Positions 49,962 through 62,000 of a stretch of DNA of 64,000 nt are shown here, piece after piece. Made by a program: the position numbers and the translations under genes. Location of the stretch: the NCBI GenBank assembly GCA_945864225.1, contig CAMBAL010000002.1:1-64000 (forward strand), written 5' to 3'. Source of the stretch: an uncultured Blautia sp. Its GTDB lineage: Bacteria; Bacillota; Clostridia; Lachnospirales; Lachnospiraceae. Within the stretch, counting starts at the first letter, position 1, and every line of letters begins with the position of its first letter. The notes beneath the pieces are model-generated. The model was given only the letters and a program-made list of their open reading frames with translations, did not search any database and was not told where the DNA came from.

Positions 49962-50035
49962 GCCGGTACTTACGTACCGGCGCGTATGAAAAAGAAAAAT
50001 ATTTAATAGAAAGTGTTTCGCTTTCTATGCAAAAT
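49962..50035. repeat. Perfect hairpin followed by a reduced copy of the dispersed repeat
   Basis: GCCGGTAC-TTAC-GTACCGGC (49962-49981) is a perfect 8-bp hairpin with no T run. Then AATAGAAAGTGTTTCGCTTTCTATGC (about 50003-50028) resembles the AGGAAAGTGC repeat core. Nothing coding is seen between 49923 and 50100. Confidence 0.6.
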
Positions 50036-50101
50036 ACTATAAAAAAGAAATGTGAAAATTCTGTGATGAGCATTTGAAAAAAATGTGAAAATATAGGGGA
50101 A

Positions 50102-50130
50102 TTGTCAAATAAGGTTTTCTATGTTATCCT
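50102..50130 (+). promoter_or_regulatory. Promoter of the sensor kinase operon leader
   Basis: TTGTCA (50102-50107), a 17-bp spacer and TATCCT (50125-50130). Transcription starting near 50137 gives a leader of about 125 nt before the TTG start. Confidence 0.6.
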
Positions 50131-50206
50131 ATTAGGAAACAAGGACTGCAGCAGAAAAATGTTGGCGGTCGGCAGGAAACCATCAATACAGATATTATGC
50201 ACAATG

Positions 50207-50246
50207 AGGTGCTTTGCAGCGAGGGTGGCGGCAGAGCACCTTTTTA
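50207..50246 (+). terminator. Leader terminator/attenuator before the sensor kinase
   Basis: AGGTGCTTTGC (50207-50217) pairs with GCAGAGCACCT (50231-50241, one G-T), followed by TTTT, only 15 bases from the kinase start and downstream of a promoter. It would end transcription before the operon unless overridden. The 70 bases of leader before it match no riboswitch I know. Confidence 0.75.
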
Positions 50247-50260
50247 AAGAGGTATAAAAG

Positions 50261-52045
50261 TTGAAAAAGATAAAAAAAATTACAATTCTCCAGATTCTTC
50301 TAATTAGCATGATGGCAGTTGTCCTTCTGTTCGTTTGGATAAAAAGCAGCCAGGCAGCTATGTCTTTTCCGCTACCTGCGAAGTTTTTTGGAGAATACTG
50401 CCAGGGCGACGGGGAATGGGAAATATTTACAGAGAAAACCAGTCTGTCGGCCATGGATGGAGACGTGACGTTGCGGGGACATTTTGAATATGAGCTTCCG
50501 GAAGGAATGGAAATGTGTCTGTATGTAAATCATATAGGCTATCGTCTGTCTGTGAACGGAACGGTGATTGATGAAAATGCTGCCATGACGCAGAAACTGA
50601 TTCCGGATTATTGCGGAAGAGTATGGATGACATTCGTCTCTCCTGGCATTACCGCTGAGGATGAAGTGGAAATTACGCTGCATAATCCTCATACATATGG
50701 GAACTCCCATGCATACAATGAGTTCCTGGGGTTGATGTTTGCTGGCTCGGATACAGTCGTAAAACATTACCTGGATCCATACTGCAGTCCCTTTCGAACA
50801 TTTGGAATACTTCTGATTAGCATGTCTATCCTGCTGGCAGGAGGAGCGATTGCCTCTGTTTTTCTTCGAAGTAAAGGGACATCGTTTTTATGGAGTGGAA
50901 GCACTGTATATTTTTGCGCAGGACTATATGTATGCCTGGATACGGCGGATTGCTTTTTTGAGCGGGGGACGCTGGCCTTGTTTACCTATTCACAGGCGCT
51001 TGTCATGATATTGTTTCCCTTTTTCTTAAGCCTCGCGGCAATGGAATGCATGCGAAAAAAGGAAAGAAAGACGGCAGAAAGGGCAATTGCGATTTCCGGA
51101 GTGTTTGATCTGACGCTGATGATATTATCTGTCAGCGGTTTTGCAGTGATTTATGATCTGACAAAGTACTGGGTGATTATAGAAGTTGTCTTTTGTGTTC
51201 TGTTTTTTATTTTGTGTATCCGGTCAATGAAGGATACAGGAAAGAGAAAGAAGACTGCACTGGCTTTCTTTGCGCTTCTGTTTCTCACGTTGCTGTTCGA
51301 TATGGCAGGTCTGGGAGAAAGTGTGTATTCTCGTGCGGTATGTACAAAAACGATATTTATGGTGATGACAGTGCTTTATATTGTGCTGTTGATCCGAGAT
51401 GTCATTGTGAATCGTAAAGCGGTTGCCCGTATGGAAAAACTGGACAAGGAACTGGAGGAGAGCAGGATAGCCGTTATGCTGACTCAGATTCAGCCTCATT
51501 TTTTATATAATTGTCTGAATACGATTTATTACCTGTGCGGCAAAGATGCAGCGATGGCACAGCAGGCAATCAGTGATTTTTCTGATTATCTGCAGATAAA
51601 TCTGAAATCTTTGAATCAGAAACATCTGGTTCTTTTTACGAAAGAGTTAAAGCATGTAAAAACATACCTGAAGCTGGAACAGCTCCGGTTTGAGGATGAT
51701 CTGCATATTGTTTATCAAATCGGCCCGGACAACTTCAGCATTCCGGCTTTGTCCCTGCAGCCTCTGGTGGAAAATGCGGTAAAGCATGGGATCTGCCCGA
51801 AAGAAGGAGGCGGAACCGTGACCATCGAAACATGGGAAACAAAAGAAGACTTCGTTATTGCTGTAAAAGATGACGGCGTGGGCTTTGATGTGCAAAGCAT
51901 CATAGAAGAAGGCGGGAAACATATCGGAATAGACAATGTCCGCCGTAGATTATGGGCAATGAGTAAAGCAATACTTGAAATAGACAGCTTACCCGGAAAG
52001 GGAACAACAGCCACGATCCGAATCCCAAAGGAGGTGACCAGATGA
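50261..52045 (+). CDS. Sensor histidine kinase, LytS/YesM type
   Basis: 594 residues from a TTG start with AAAGAGGT eight bases upstream. An N-terminal helix and an extracellular beta-rich domain (about 35-170, HFEYELPEGMEMCLYVNHIG) are followed by seven or eight membrane helices (about 185-385), a 7TM-type sensor. The kinase part has the His_kinase H-box TQIQPHFLYNCLNTIYYL and an HATPase with LVENAVKHG, DDGVGFD and HIGIDNVRRRL. The response regulator gene overlaps its end by four bases. It faces the promoter of the giant adhesin gene. Confidence 0.93.
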   Translation: MKKIKKITILQILLISMMAVVLLFVWIKSSQAAMSFPLPAKFFGEYCQGDGEWEIFTEKTSLSAMDGDVTLRGHFEYELPEGMEMCLYVNHIGYRLSVNGTVIDENAAMTQKLIPDYCGRVWMTFVSPGITAEDEVEITLHNPHTYGNSHAYNEFLGLMFAGSDTVVKHYLDPYCSPFRTFGILLISMSILLAGGAIASVFLRSKGTSFLWSGSTVYFCAGLYVCLDTADCFFERGTLALFTYSQALVMILFPFFLSLAAMECMRKKERKTAERAIAISGVFDLTLMILSVSGFAVIYDLTKYWVIIEVVFCVLFFILCIRSMKDTGKRKKTALAFFALLFLTLLFDMAGLGESVYSRAVCTKTIFMVMTVLYIVLLIRDVIVNRKAVARMEKLDKELEESRIAVMLTQIQPHFLYNCLNTIYYLCGKDAAMAQQAISDFSDYLQINLKSLNQKHLVLFTKELKHVKTYLKLEQLRFEDDLHIVYQIGPDNFSIPALSLQPLVENAVKHGICPKEGGGTVTIETWETKEDFVIAVKDDGVGFDVQSIIEEGGKHIGIDNVRRRLWAMSKAILEIDSLPGKGTTATIRIPKEVTR

Positions 52046-52827
52046 GAATTCTCGCCGTAGATGATGAGAAAATAGCTTTGGAAGTATTGGTATCTTCCAT
52101 AAAAAACGCAGACCCCTCTGCAGAGGTGATAAGCTTCGACAATCCGAAGGATGCTTTGGAATTTGTAAAGGATACCCCATGTGAGACTGCATTTCTGGAT
52201 ATTCAGATGCGGCACTACAACGGCATCCGGCTGGCGCAGGAGATGAAGATTCTTAATCCGCACGTGAATATCGTATTTGCCACCGGATATGACGAGTACA
52301 TGGAGGAAGCATTCGGCATGCACGCCAGCGGCTATGTGCGAAAACCCATCACTCCGGAAAAGGTATGGCGGGAATTGACGGATCTTCGTTATGTCCCTAG
52401 GACGAAAGGAAAAAAACGAGTGCGGTTCCAGACATTCGGATCTTTCGAGATGTTTGTAGATGAAAAAACGGTGTCATTCAGGTACGACAAGACGAAAGAA
52501 ATGGTGGCATACCTGGTTGACCGGGAAGGATCCTTGTGCAGCAACAACGAAATCATGGCGCGTTTGTGGCAGGATGACCACCATGCCAGCTATCTGCGAA
52601 GGTTGAAAAAAGACCTGATGGATACCATGGGTGATTTGGAATGTGCGGATATTGTGGTACAGGCATGGGGAAGAATCGGCATTCTTACGCAAAAAGTGGA
52701 CTGTGATTATTACGATTGGAAAAAAGGAAAACCATACGCGTTGAATGCGTATATCGGGGAATATATGGCACAGTATGAATGGGCAGAGCTGACCAACGGG
52801 GGGCTTGCACATTCGAAAAAAAAGTAA
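52042..52827 (+). CDS. Response regulator with SARP/winged-helix-like output domain
   Basis: 261 residues. The receiver (1-120) has D7/D8, phospho-acceptor D53 (FLDIQMRHYNG), T80-type FATGYDEY and the lysine in VRKPITPEK. The output (about 128-235: RVRFQTFGSFEMFVDEKTVS, NNEIMARLWQDDHHASYLRR) resembles the SARP/BTAD-type winged helix rather than LytTR, although LytS-type kinases usually pair with LytTR regulators. ATG overlaps the kinase stop. It is likely a transcription factor for the gene downstream. Confidence 0.88.
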   Translation: MRILAVDDEKIALEVLVSSIKNADPSAEVISFDNPKDALEFVKDTPCETAFLDIQMRHYNGIRLAQEMKILNPHVNIVFATGYDEYMEEAFGMHASGYVRKPITPEKVWRELTDLRYVPRTKGKKRVRFQTFGSFEMFVDEKTVSFRYDKTKEMVAYLVDREGSLCSNNEIMARLWQDDHHASYLRRLKKDLMDTMGDLECADIVVQAWGRIGILTQKVDCDYYDWKKGKPYALNAYIGEYMAQYEWAELTNGGLAHSKKK

Positions 52828-52872
52828 CCTTGGAAACGCCTTTCATTATTTGGTGTAACACTTTTGTAACGG

Positions 52873-52895
52873 TTGATGTGTTAAAATAACATCAA
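52873..52895. promoter_or_regulatory. Inverted repeat upstream of the giant adhesin gene
   Basis: TTGATGT (52873-52879) and ACATCAA (52889-52895) separated by nine bases. It lies about 120 bases before the adhesin start and just after the response regulator gene, so it is a candidate regulator binding site. No convincing -35/-10 pair could be fixed in this 186-base gap. Confidence 0.45.
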
Positions 52896-53013
52896 ATGTT
52901 TTGTGATTTTTGTGAATAATGGATATTATCAGATAACAGCATCTGTGGATCCGATTTGCAAAGCGTAAAAATAGTTTAATTTCGTGTACGACTGGGAATG
53001 AAGGGCAATGAGA

Positions 53014-56000
53014 ATGGGTAAATCTTTAAAAAAAATGATGTGTGCAGTATTGTCGGCTGCACTGTGCTTTTCCAATCTGAATATAACTGCAATTTCAGCA
53101 GAAGCGGTATTTGATTCCTCAATGACTTCCGAAGATATCCTGATTTCAGATGGAACAGAGGAAAATGGGACAGATCTGATTTTTGATGATGGAAGTGATG
53201 CGGACTTTTCCGATGGTATGGAAGAAGCGGGGAACGGTTCTGCTGCCGAAAATCAGGAAGAGAATGCAGCAGAGGAAGAGGAGAATATCATCTATGATCC
53301 GGTAAACCGGATTCATGAAACGGATCAGCTGGAGGTGAAGCTGACCGACTGGTGGTATAAAAACCCGCAAGGCGAAACGCAGAAAATAGAAACAACGGTA
53401 TCATCAGAAGAAGAGAAGAACAATGTTGTCTGTGATCTGTCACAGATAAAGGAAGATAATTATTCGGAAGCGGGCTTCGATCTTTCCTTCACATTTTTAA
53501 AAGAAGGAGAGGAGCGGAATGTGCAGGCATCGGATTATCTTTCCTTTACGCTGCCTGCATGTTTTAAAGAACTGTCGGTTACGGGAGCGCAGGAGGATTA
53601 TTATACATACACCCTGCAAGAGCAGGAAGATCATTCCTATAAGATGACGGTTACTTTCCAGACCATTCCGGAAACACCGGATATAAGCGGAACGATACAT
53701 ATGGCGTTTTCTCTGGGGGAGACAATGGAAAATGAGGCAGGAAGCACCTGCCTTTTTGTGCTGCAGGGAAATCAGACTCAGCCGATGGCAAGTGTATCCT
53801 ACGAAGTGATTTTTCCGGAGCAATCAGTGGAAGAAGCCGCCGGGGAAGATACGGAGGAAAATGGGGAAGAAGATACAGAAGAAGATACAGAAGAAGATAC
53901 AGAGGGAGATGGCGTGAATGCTGCGCAGGGTGAGGAAGAAGAACATGCGGAGGATTTTGCGCAGGAGAATACAGAAGAGGGCGTGGAGGATTTTACGCAG
54001 GAGAATACAGAAGAAGGAGTGGAGAATTCTTCGAAGGAGAACACAGAAGAAAATGCCGGTAATTCTGCGGAAGAAAACATGGAAGAGGAAGAACCGGATG
54101 CTGCAGCTATGCCAATGTTGATGACGGTTGGAGATAACGGAGAAGAGTCTTCGGTGGAAGCCGTGGGTGAATCGGAAAATGGAAGCGATACCGGTTCACC
54201 GCTGGTTCAGGGAGAATTCAGTGTTTCCGGGACAATTGCATTTGATGAAACACTGAATGGAACAGACTGGCGTGAGCTGGTGCGCCCGAATGAGTTTGAT
54301 ACAGATAATACGATTAGGATCGTGCTGTCTTATACGGATAATAATGGAGCAGGACAAAGTATTGAAACATATGCACAGGACAATCTTTCCACGGATAATT
54401 TTTATTTGAAATTTACCCATGATGGAGAAGGCGGAGGCGACTTTGTCATCGAGCATGTGCCGAAGACCGTGATGGTTGATGGGAAAGAGTATCAGGTAAA
54501 CAGCTATGAGATAGCTATTGCACCCAAGCAAAAGTACTATCAGAGTAAAGATATCATCAATATTAAATTTCAGAATTTTAGTGATAAGACAAAAGTGATT
54601 GGTACGTTGAGTCTTGCTCTGAAATATCAAACACTTACTCTGCAGCCGACGGTGAAGCCAGATGGTGGAACGGATAATCCGTCGTTTAAAATGAATGTGG
54701 TATTTAAAAATGGGATTGAATCAAATGTTGCCGCGTCAGGTGGAAAAACGCTGTCCTATAAACCTTACGTATCCACACCATCCAAAATTTCTGTTCCGCT
54801 GGGAATTTCCTATCAGGTGACACAGGAGGTTACTTCCGGGTATAAATTTGATCAGAATTATACAACTACGATTACCGGGGAAGGATTAGAGGATTCAAGC
54901 TTAACAGGTACAACCGCAACAGGAATAATCGAGGCAGGAAAGAATATCACGATATCTACGGTAAACTATGCCCAGAATGTTTCGGTTGGTTTCTATGTAA
55001 AATGGAATGACAATAACTCTGCAACGCGTCCGGCAGCGTTGACTAAAGAGAATTTCGTTTTACAGTATCGAACTGGAGAGGGAGAATGGACAGAGCTTAC
55101 AGAAGAGCGTTTTAGTGAACTTGGAGTGAATCAAATGCCCGGTTTTGATGATTCGTTGGCACTTACGGGGAAATTTTCGTTTACAGGGCTGCCGGCAATA
55201 GACGCAAAGAATCGGTCATTGATTTATCAGGTGGCGATAAAAGAGGAACAGGTTCCGAACGGATACATTGTCGCTCCGTTGGCTGTTGAGAATGGAGGTA
55301 CGTTTACATTCAGGGAAACCACAAGCTTTACTGCGGATATAGTATGGAATGATGACAGCAATATAAAAAAATTGCGGCCGGGCACAATTGAAGAGCTGAA
55401 GCTTTACCGAAGAGCTGAAAACGGGACTTATGAATTGGTATGTGATACGATTCCGGAGAACTCTATAACGAAAAGTGGAAATACCTGGTCTGTTTCATTG
55501 AATAATCTGCCAAGATATAATGAGCAGAATCAGGAATATGATTATGTGCTGGTGCAGGGAACCATTGGTACAGACAACGTTGTTCAGCAGAAGTCCATTG
55601 AAAACTACAAAACGTATTATGATAACGGTTCCGGAAGCTATGGAAATGATGTTTCCCTTTGCCATAACAATGGAAAAATAACAGAAGTTCTTTATGATAC
55701 GATTGATTTTACAGCAAAGAAAATATGGCTGGATCCACATACAAATAAAAGTGATCGTCCAACAACAAATGATCGGCCAACAACAAAGGTAACTCTTTGG
55801 CGATATGTGAAAAGTGAGGCAAAGGATCTTGACGCTGCCTATCAGAATGGTAAGGCAGCCCAGGTCGTATTCCAGAAGGAAAACGACGGTCAGGATAATA
55901 TTGTCGAAAATATAGTCTCCTATTCGCTTAATACAAGTATTAATGAGAATACAATTAAGTTTAATTCTGCTTCGGTTACTGGATTGAGCGCAAGTTATAC

Positions 56001-59000
56001 ATTTCCCCTCTATGATGATCAGGGCAGGGAGTATGTGTATTTCGTCAGGGAAACTCTCACAGGTGAGAATGAAGAGAATTATGAAATACAATATAAGGAC
56101 AAAGACGGCACGGTTCATACGAATGGTACGTTAACTGGCGGTACCATTACCAATATCCGCCGTGAAAAGGCAGCAGTGGCTATCACAAAAGTATGGCAGA
56201 ATCCAGCTGACCTTGCCAGTATTTCGGGTACACAGGTACAGATGAAAATCGAAGCCCCTTTGCTTGGAGCAGCAGAAGAAAATCCAAAATATAAGGAACT
56301 GACAGTATATTCCGATACGAGGAATTCATATGAGAAGCTGAATGAAAACGACAAAGCCACAGCTCAGACGGCATCCGGTTTTTCCTCCAGCATTTCTTCG
56401 GCAGAGGTTGTTTATTATGTGAATATCTACGACGAATCCGGCAGACCTTATGATATGACTAAGGCAAAGATCCGGGAGGTGATCACGAAAGATGGTCAGA
56501 CGTTGACTTTGGGTAGAGACAGTACATTTACAATGGGTGAGGACACTTATAAAGCCAGTACACAATATGTAGAGCAGATTGTGCTTGCGGATGGAACAAA
56601 GCAATTCACTTATACCCAGAAAAATACCATTACAGGTACCAGAGATTATACAATTATAAAGAAATGGGATGAAAGTATTTCACCGGAAAAATACGCTGAC
56701 ATTGCTTATGTAAATTTCACACTCCAGCGTCGTACCACCAGGGATAATCCGGATGGAACACAGGCTGCTTTTGAGACGCTTGAAGGGAATTATCAGATAA
56801 ACCGTGTGGATGGGGAAAAAACATGGACAACAGTTTTGCATGATCTGCCTAAATATGATGACGAAGGGTATGCGTATGAGTACCGTGCTACAGAAGTAAG
56901 CTTCACGAAAAATGATGGAACAATATTTACTACGACTGAGGCCTATAATGATCCGGATCGTGGATGGTCGGTGAATCATGATCGTACTCCGGATCAGACA
57001 ACAGCTATCAACTATATCAGTACCAGCGGGAGTGGCTTCTTCCAGGTGAGCAAAAACTGGGTAGATAATGGAGACACGGAGAACAGAAAGCCTGTGACGG
57101 TACGAGTCTATTATAGGGAGAATCTGTTAAAACAGTTGACGGATTTACAGGAAACCAACAGTGAGAAAGATGCTGATATTGTAGATTTGACGCAATTAAC
57201 ACACTTTAAAGAATATACAATTACCGACGCCAATAACTGGACCATCAATATTTCTTATAATGATTTGCATGATGCGACGGGTACAGAAGATTTAGAGGAT
57301 GCCATTAAGAACAACTGGCAGAACTATATTGTGGTGGAATACCGGATCGGAACAGAGGGAACAGGGACAGAAACTACCGAAGCTGCAGGTGACGGAGCGC
57401 AGCCGGCACAATATACATACGGCGTATTGAAAGCAGCAGCCAGCATGACAAAGAGTGCCACAGACGAAACCGGCGAAACGAGTAGTGAGAATGCATATTA
57501 TTCTTTTGCCGGCACCGCGGAGAATGCCAGCCGCCTGTATAAGACGACGACTTTGGTTGATGACAGCAATCATTATGGTCATGTGTACATCACAAATACC
57601 CGTATCGGCACAACAGATATCACAGTAACAAAAACCTGGAGGGATGACAGCGATGCTACCGGTAACCGTCCGTTATCTGTAGAGTTTCAGCTTTATCAGG
57701 ATGGAAGCGCGTATACTTCGATTCCGGATACCGTTTCCATAACCGGAACCTCCGAAACAGTGGTAGAATTAAATCGTGAGACAGGTGTGGTAACGATTCG
57801 AAATCCTAAGGAGGATTCGTGGTCGTTTACCTTAAGCGGACTTTTCATGTTTAATTCCCATGCCGTGCCGCATTCCTATGACATAGAAGAAAAAGTGCTG
57901 TCTGCAGGAAATACGTCGAACAGTTATATTCAGGAACAGGGAACAACTGTGGTAACTGGAACAGACAAGAACCAGAATTATGCCTTTTCTTTTACCAACA
58001 CGATTACCGGTATGATCAGCCATGTTGCCTACAAGTACTGGAAGGATCCGGATCCGGCGTCTTATGCGGCGAATCGGCCGGACTTGTATCTTTCATTGTT
58101 CCAGTATTTAAAAAGCGAGAAGAAAGCAAACCCGGATACGGAACTTAGTAATCTGGAATCTTATAAAAAATATACAGATTATAAAGACCAGATCTGGACA
58201 CCAGAGAAGACGGATAGTAACTCATCAGGAGATTATGAAAAAGAATACAACTGGAAGATTACGATCAAAGATCTGCCGCAGTTTGATGAGAATGGAAATG
58301 AGTATGGCTATGTGTTCGTGGAATCCATGAACAATGATGGACAGACTGTACTGGGTAAATATGTGGGTACCTCTGAAACAAAACAGATTAGCGGAAGCAG
58401 TGACACCTATGAAGTTTTTACGAATGTGATTCAGGATTACATGACAGTAAAGGGACTCAAAACATGGACTGGTCTGGAGGGTTACCATATCGATAATAAT
58501 GATCTTCCCGACCCGTTGATTTCCCTGTACTGTACGACCGATTCCACAATTACAAATATCCAGAATTGTACAGACGAACAGATTGCGGAATGGGTGAAGG
58601 CTGAAAAAATTATCTTGGTGGACACCACCCATTTGGATGCGAGTAAGACAACATATGCCTTTCCCACAGAAAACGGAGTAAAAATAGGTGGTTTTGTCCA
58701 GGAAGTAAACGGCAAACGGATGCTGCCAAAATTTGATCAAAACGGCAAGCGATACACCTACCTTATCCGAGAGACCATCGAGGATCCCATTGCCAGTCAG
58801 CTTTATACCAAAACGAATGCAAACGGTACCCTGGCGAATGTGTTCCGCAAGGATTTAAACCGCCGTACGATCACGGTCACAAAAACATGGTTAGGTAGAG
58901 AGAATCTTGCAGACAATGAAAAGAAATATCCTTCTGTTACCTACACACTGTATCGTTACGAGGCAGGAGAAGAAGAAACAACCACTGAAAAAATCGCAAC

Positions 59001-62000
59001 ACACAAGATCGATGCCAATGATTTTGTTGGGACAAATGGAGCGGCGAGCTATGTATTTGAGGATTTGTTGGTTTATTCTCCTGCAGGAGTACAGTATTGC
59101 TATTATATAACCGAAAATGAAGCGACAGAAAACAAAATAAATGGTTATAGCATAGAATACATAGACGAAACAGGGATAAGGGAGAATACCCTTGTGGGCC
59201 AGGAAATTGTGACAGGGCCCAACTCAAAAGAACAAATCACCCAAGACCAGCTCGATCAACTGAAGAGGAATAACCGAATCGACGTCATCAGCCTTCCGAG
59301 TAATTGGAATAATACAGAAGCGACAGACGATGACAAGAATGTTTCAGTTGGAACTCGCAATGTGTATAACCAAAAAGGAAACATCACAATTTCCGGTGAA
59401 AAAGAATGGAACGATTATGATGACATGGAAGGTCTCCGCCCGGAGTCGATTACGGTAAAATTGACACGTCATACCAATAATGAAAGCGGACAAAACAATA
59501 AGGTTAGTTCAACAGAGGTTACGCTTGATGTAAGGAATGCGGAAGATCCATCTCTGGCAACACCTTATATTGTCTGGAGTGATACGGATACCAGCAAGTG
59601 GAAATATACCATCTATAATCTGGAACGTTATGCCCCTAATGGTATGTCTTACATTTATACTTTGTCAGAAGAAAAAGTTTCGGGATATAAACAGGCGAAT
59701 TCTGTAACCAGTACAGCGAATTCCGATGCGCTTACGATGACAGCAATCGATAATCGTTTCGAAGGTACTTATTATGTCCGCAAAAACTGGATGGACGGCT
59801 ATAATAAATACAATCTTCGTCCTGCGAATATTACAGTAAAATTGCAGAGAAGCAAAGATGGAGAGAATTGGAGCGATATTATCTGGAAAGAGAGCTACGG
59901 ATCCTATGACAAAGCGAGCGGTACATGGACAGGTCTTCCGAGTGTGATGACGAATGAAGACGGAGATCAAATTGTTTCTATAACCTTAAGCTCCAAAAAC
60001 GAGATTAACAATACGAGACACAGTTCCTGGCAATACACGTTTACCAATCTGCCGACACAGTACAAAAAAAGCGACAACACATATGGACCTTATAAGTACC
60101 GTTGTGTGGAAACTGCAATTGGTGGTGTGCCTGTAGAAAAGGATACGGATGGCAAATTAATCGCAGGCGCATATGAGTGTAACTATACAACGCAGACGAA
60201 GACAAAAACAGTCATCGAAAATACGCTTAAATCCACGTCTCTTGTGGTTACTAAGGAATGGAAAGACGATCAGGAAGACCTATACAATTCGCGTCCGGAA
60301 TCACTGACTTTTAAGCTTCAGAAGAGAGGCTATATTGTTAATAATGAAGAGGAAGCACAAAGTCCCACACCGGAGCCAGCTGAAGGCGTAACCCCAGCTC
60401 CCACACCGGAGCCGTCGGGGAAAACGGGTGAATTGTCGAAATGGAAAGATGTTACGCTTGCAAACGGTGATCCTTATACGTTTACGATTTCTTACAGAGG
60501 AAATTGGACAACAACCCTGGAGGATCTTCCGGTTGCAGAGGTTTATTTGGATGAAAATGGAACCAGCTATACAATCTATTCGCTGTATTTCCGTGCGGTA
60601 GAAGTGCATACGGATGATAATAGCACAAGTATAGGAACCAAACCGGATGGCGCACAGAACTATACAGATGTTACGAACTATGAGCTGGGCAGCGCTGAGA
60701 ATCCAAATCTTGATCATTACTATGATACGGAAAATAGCTATAACAAAAGCAATATTAAGAACCAGCTTATTTTGGACAATCCAGCGAAAACGATCACCAT
60801 TAAAAAAATCTGGCATCGCGTACAAGGAGAGTCTGTCACAGCGGAATTTGAGCTTCTGTATAAAACAGTAAACGAAACAGAGTGGCATTGCTACGGCGGC
60901 CAGGAACTGAAGAAACAGCAGAGCTCCCAGGAAACATCGTCGAATGAACTGTCACAGAACACAGATGACTGGTCTGCACATACAGAAGAGAATGGATGTA
61001 AGTTACAGACAGTTACATCTACAGGAACTGATGGAAAAGTTATATCCTGGACAAACCTTCCGAAATATGATCGATCTGGAAACAAGCTTGTCTATAAAGT
61101 AGTGGAGCATCCCATTGAAGGATACCGGACAGATGTGGAAGATAATATGGCAGAGGGGTCTTCGTATGCCACGGAGTATACCTTCACAAATACAGAACTG
61201 CAGAGCTATACGGTAGAAAAAGTCTGGCAAAATGCAGACTATGCCCAGAAGACGAAGAATGGTTTTACAGCAGAATTTAAGCTTCAGCAAAAGATTGGTT
61301 CCAACGGGGCATGGACAGATATTTCCGGCAGTGAGATTACTCTGACCAGTACAAGTGCAAATGATGATAAACAGAAGTATACATGGACGAATCTTCCGAA
61401 ATATAGCTACAAATATGAGAACAATGTGGTGTCATGTGAGGAAATTACTTACCGTGCTGTTGAGACAAAGATCAATGGCATAGAAGTAGAAAGTAATACA
61501 AATGGATCGTATATAGTTTCCTACAAATACGGAGGAGAGTCCGCAGAAAATGCTGTTTCTGCATTTGGAGATACTGTAACGAAAGCCACTAACCGCATGA
61601 TTTACGGATTTGTGAACTTAAGTAAGACGGCGGCTTATTTAGCAATCAATGATCAAGGTAATCCGGACATTACGGAGGAAAACGTAAAATTAGCAGGCGT
61701 GAAATTCAATATCTATGCGGGAACGGACACCACTGCAACTCCATATGTTTCAAATGTAACGACGGATGAAAATGGAAATCTAATTAATTCTAATGGAACG
61801 TATGGTGATGAGGGTAAATATCTGGTTTCAGGTACCTATACCATAGTAGAAAGCGAAAGCAATCCTGATTTTAGTATCTGGTCAAAAGGTATCAGTTTCA
61901 CTGTTGGTAAAGGTGAAAAAGACGGCAGAGACAATTTGACAGATACTGGAGAACATGGAACAGCATGGATTAGTACGACTAGTACGCCAAGCCTTAATAG

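Noticed and set aside
52864..52887. TTGTAA and TAAAAT as a promoter of the giant adhesin
   Set aside because: The spacing is only 12 bases, too short for a sigma-A promoter.
60301..60888. 195-codon and other minus-strand frames inside the adhesin gene
   Set aside because: The plus-strand frame is continuous with Cna_B motifs throughout; these are antisense shadows.
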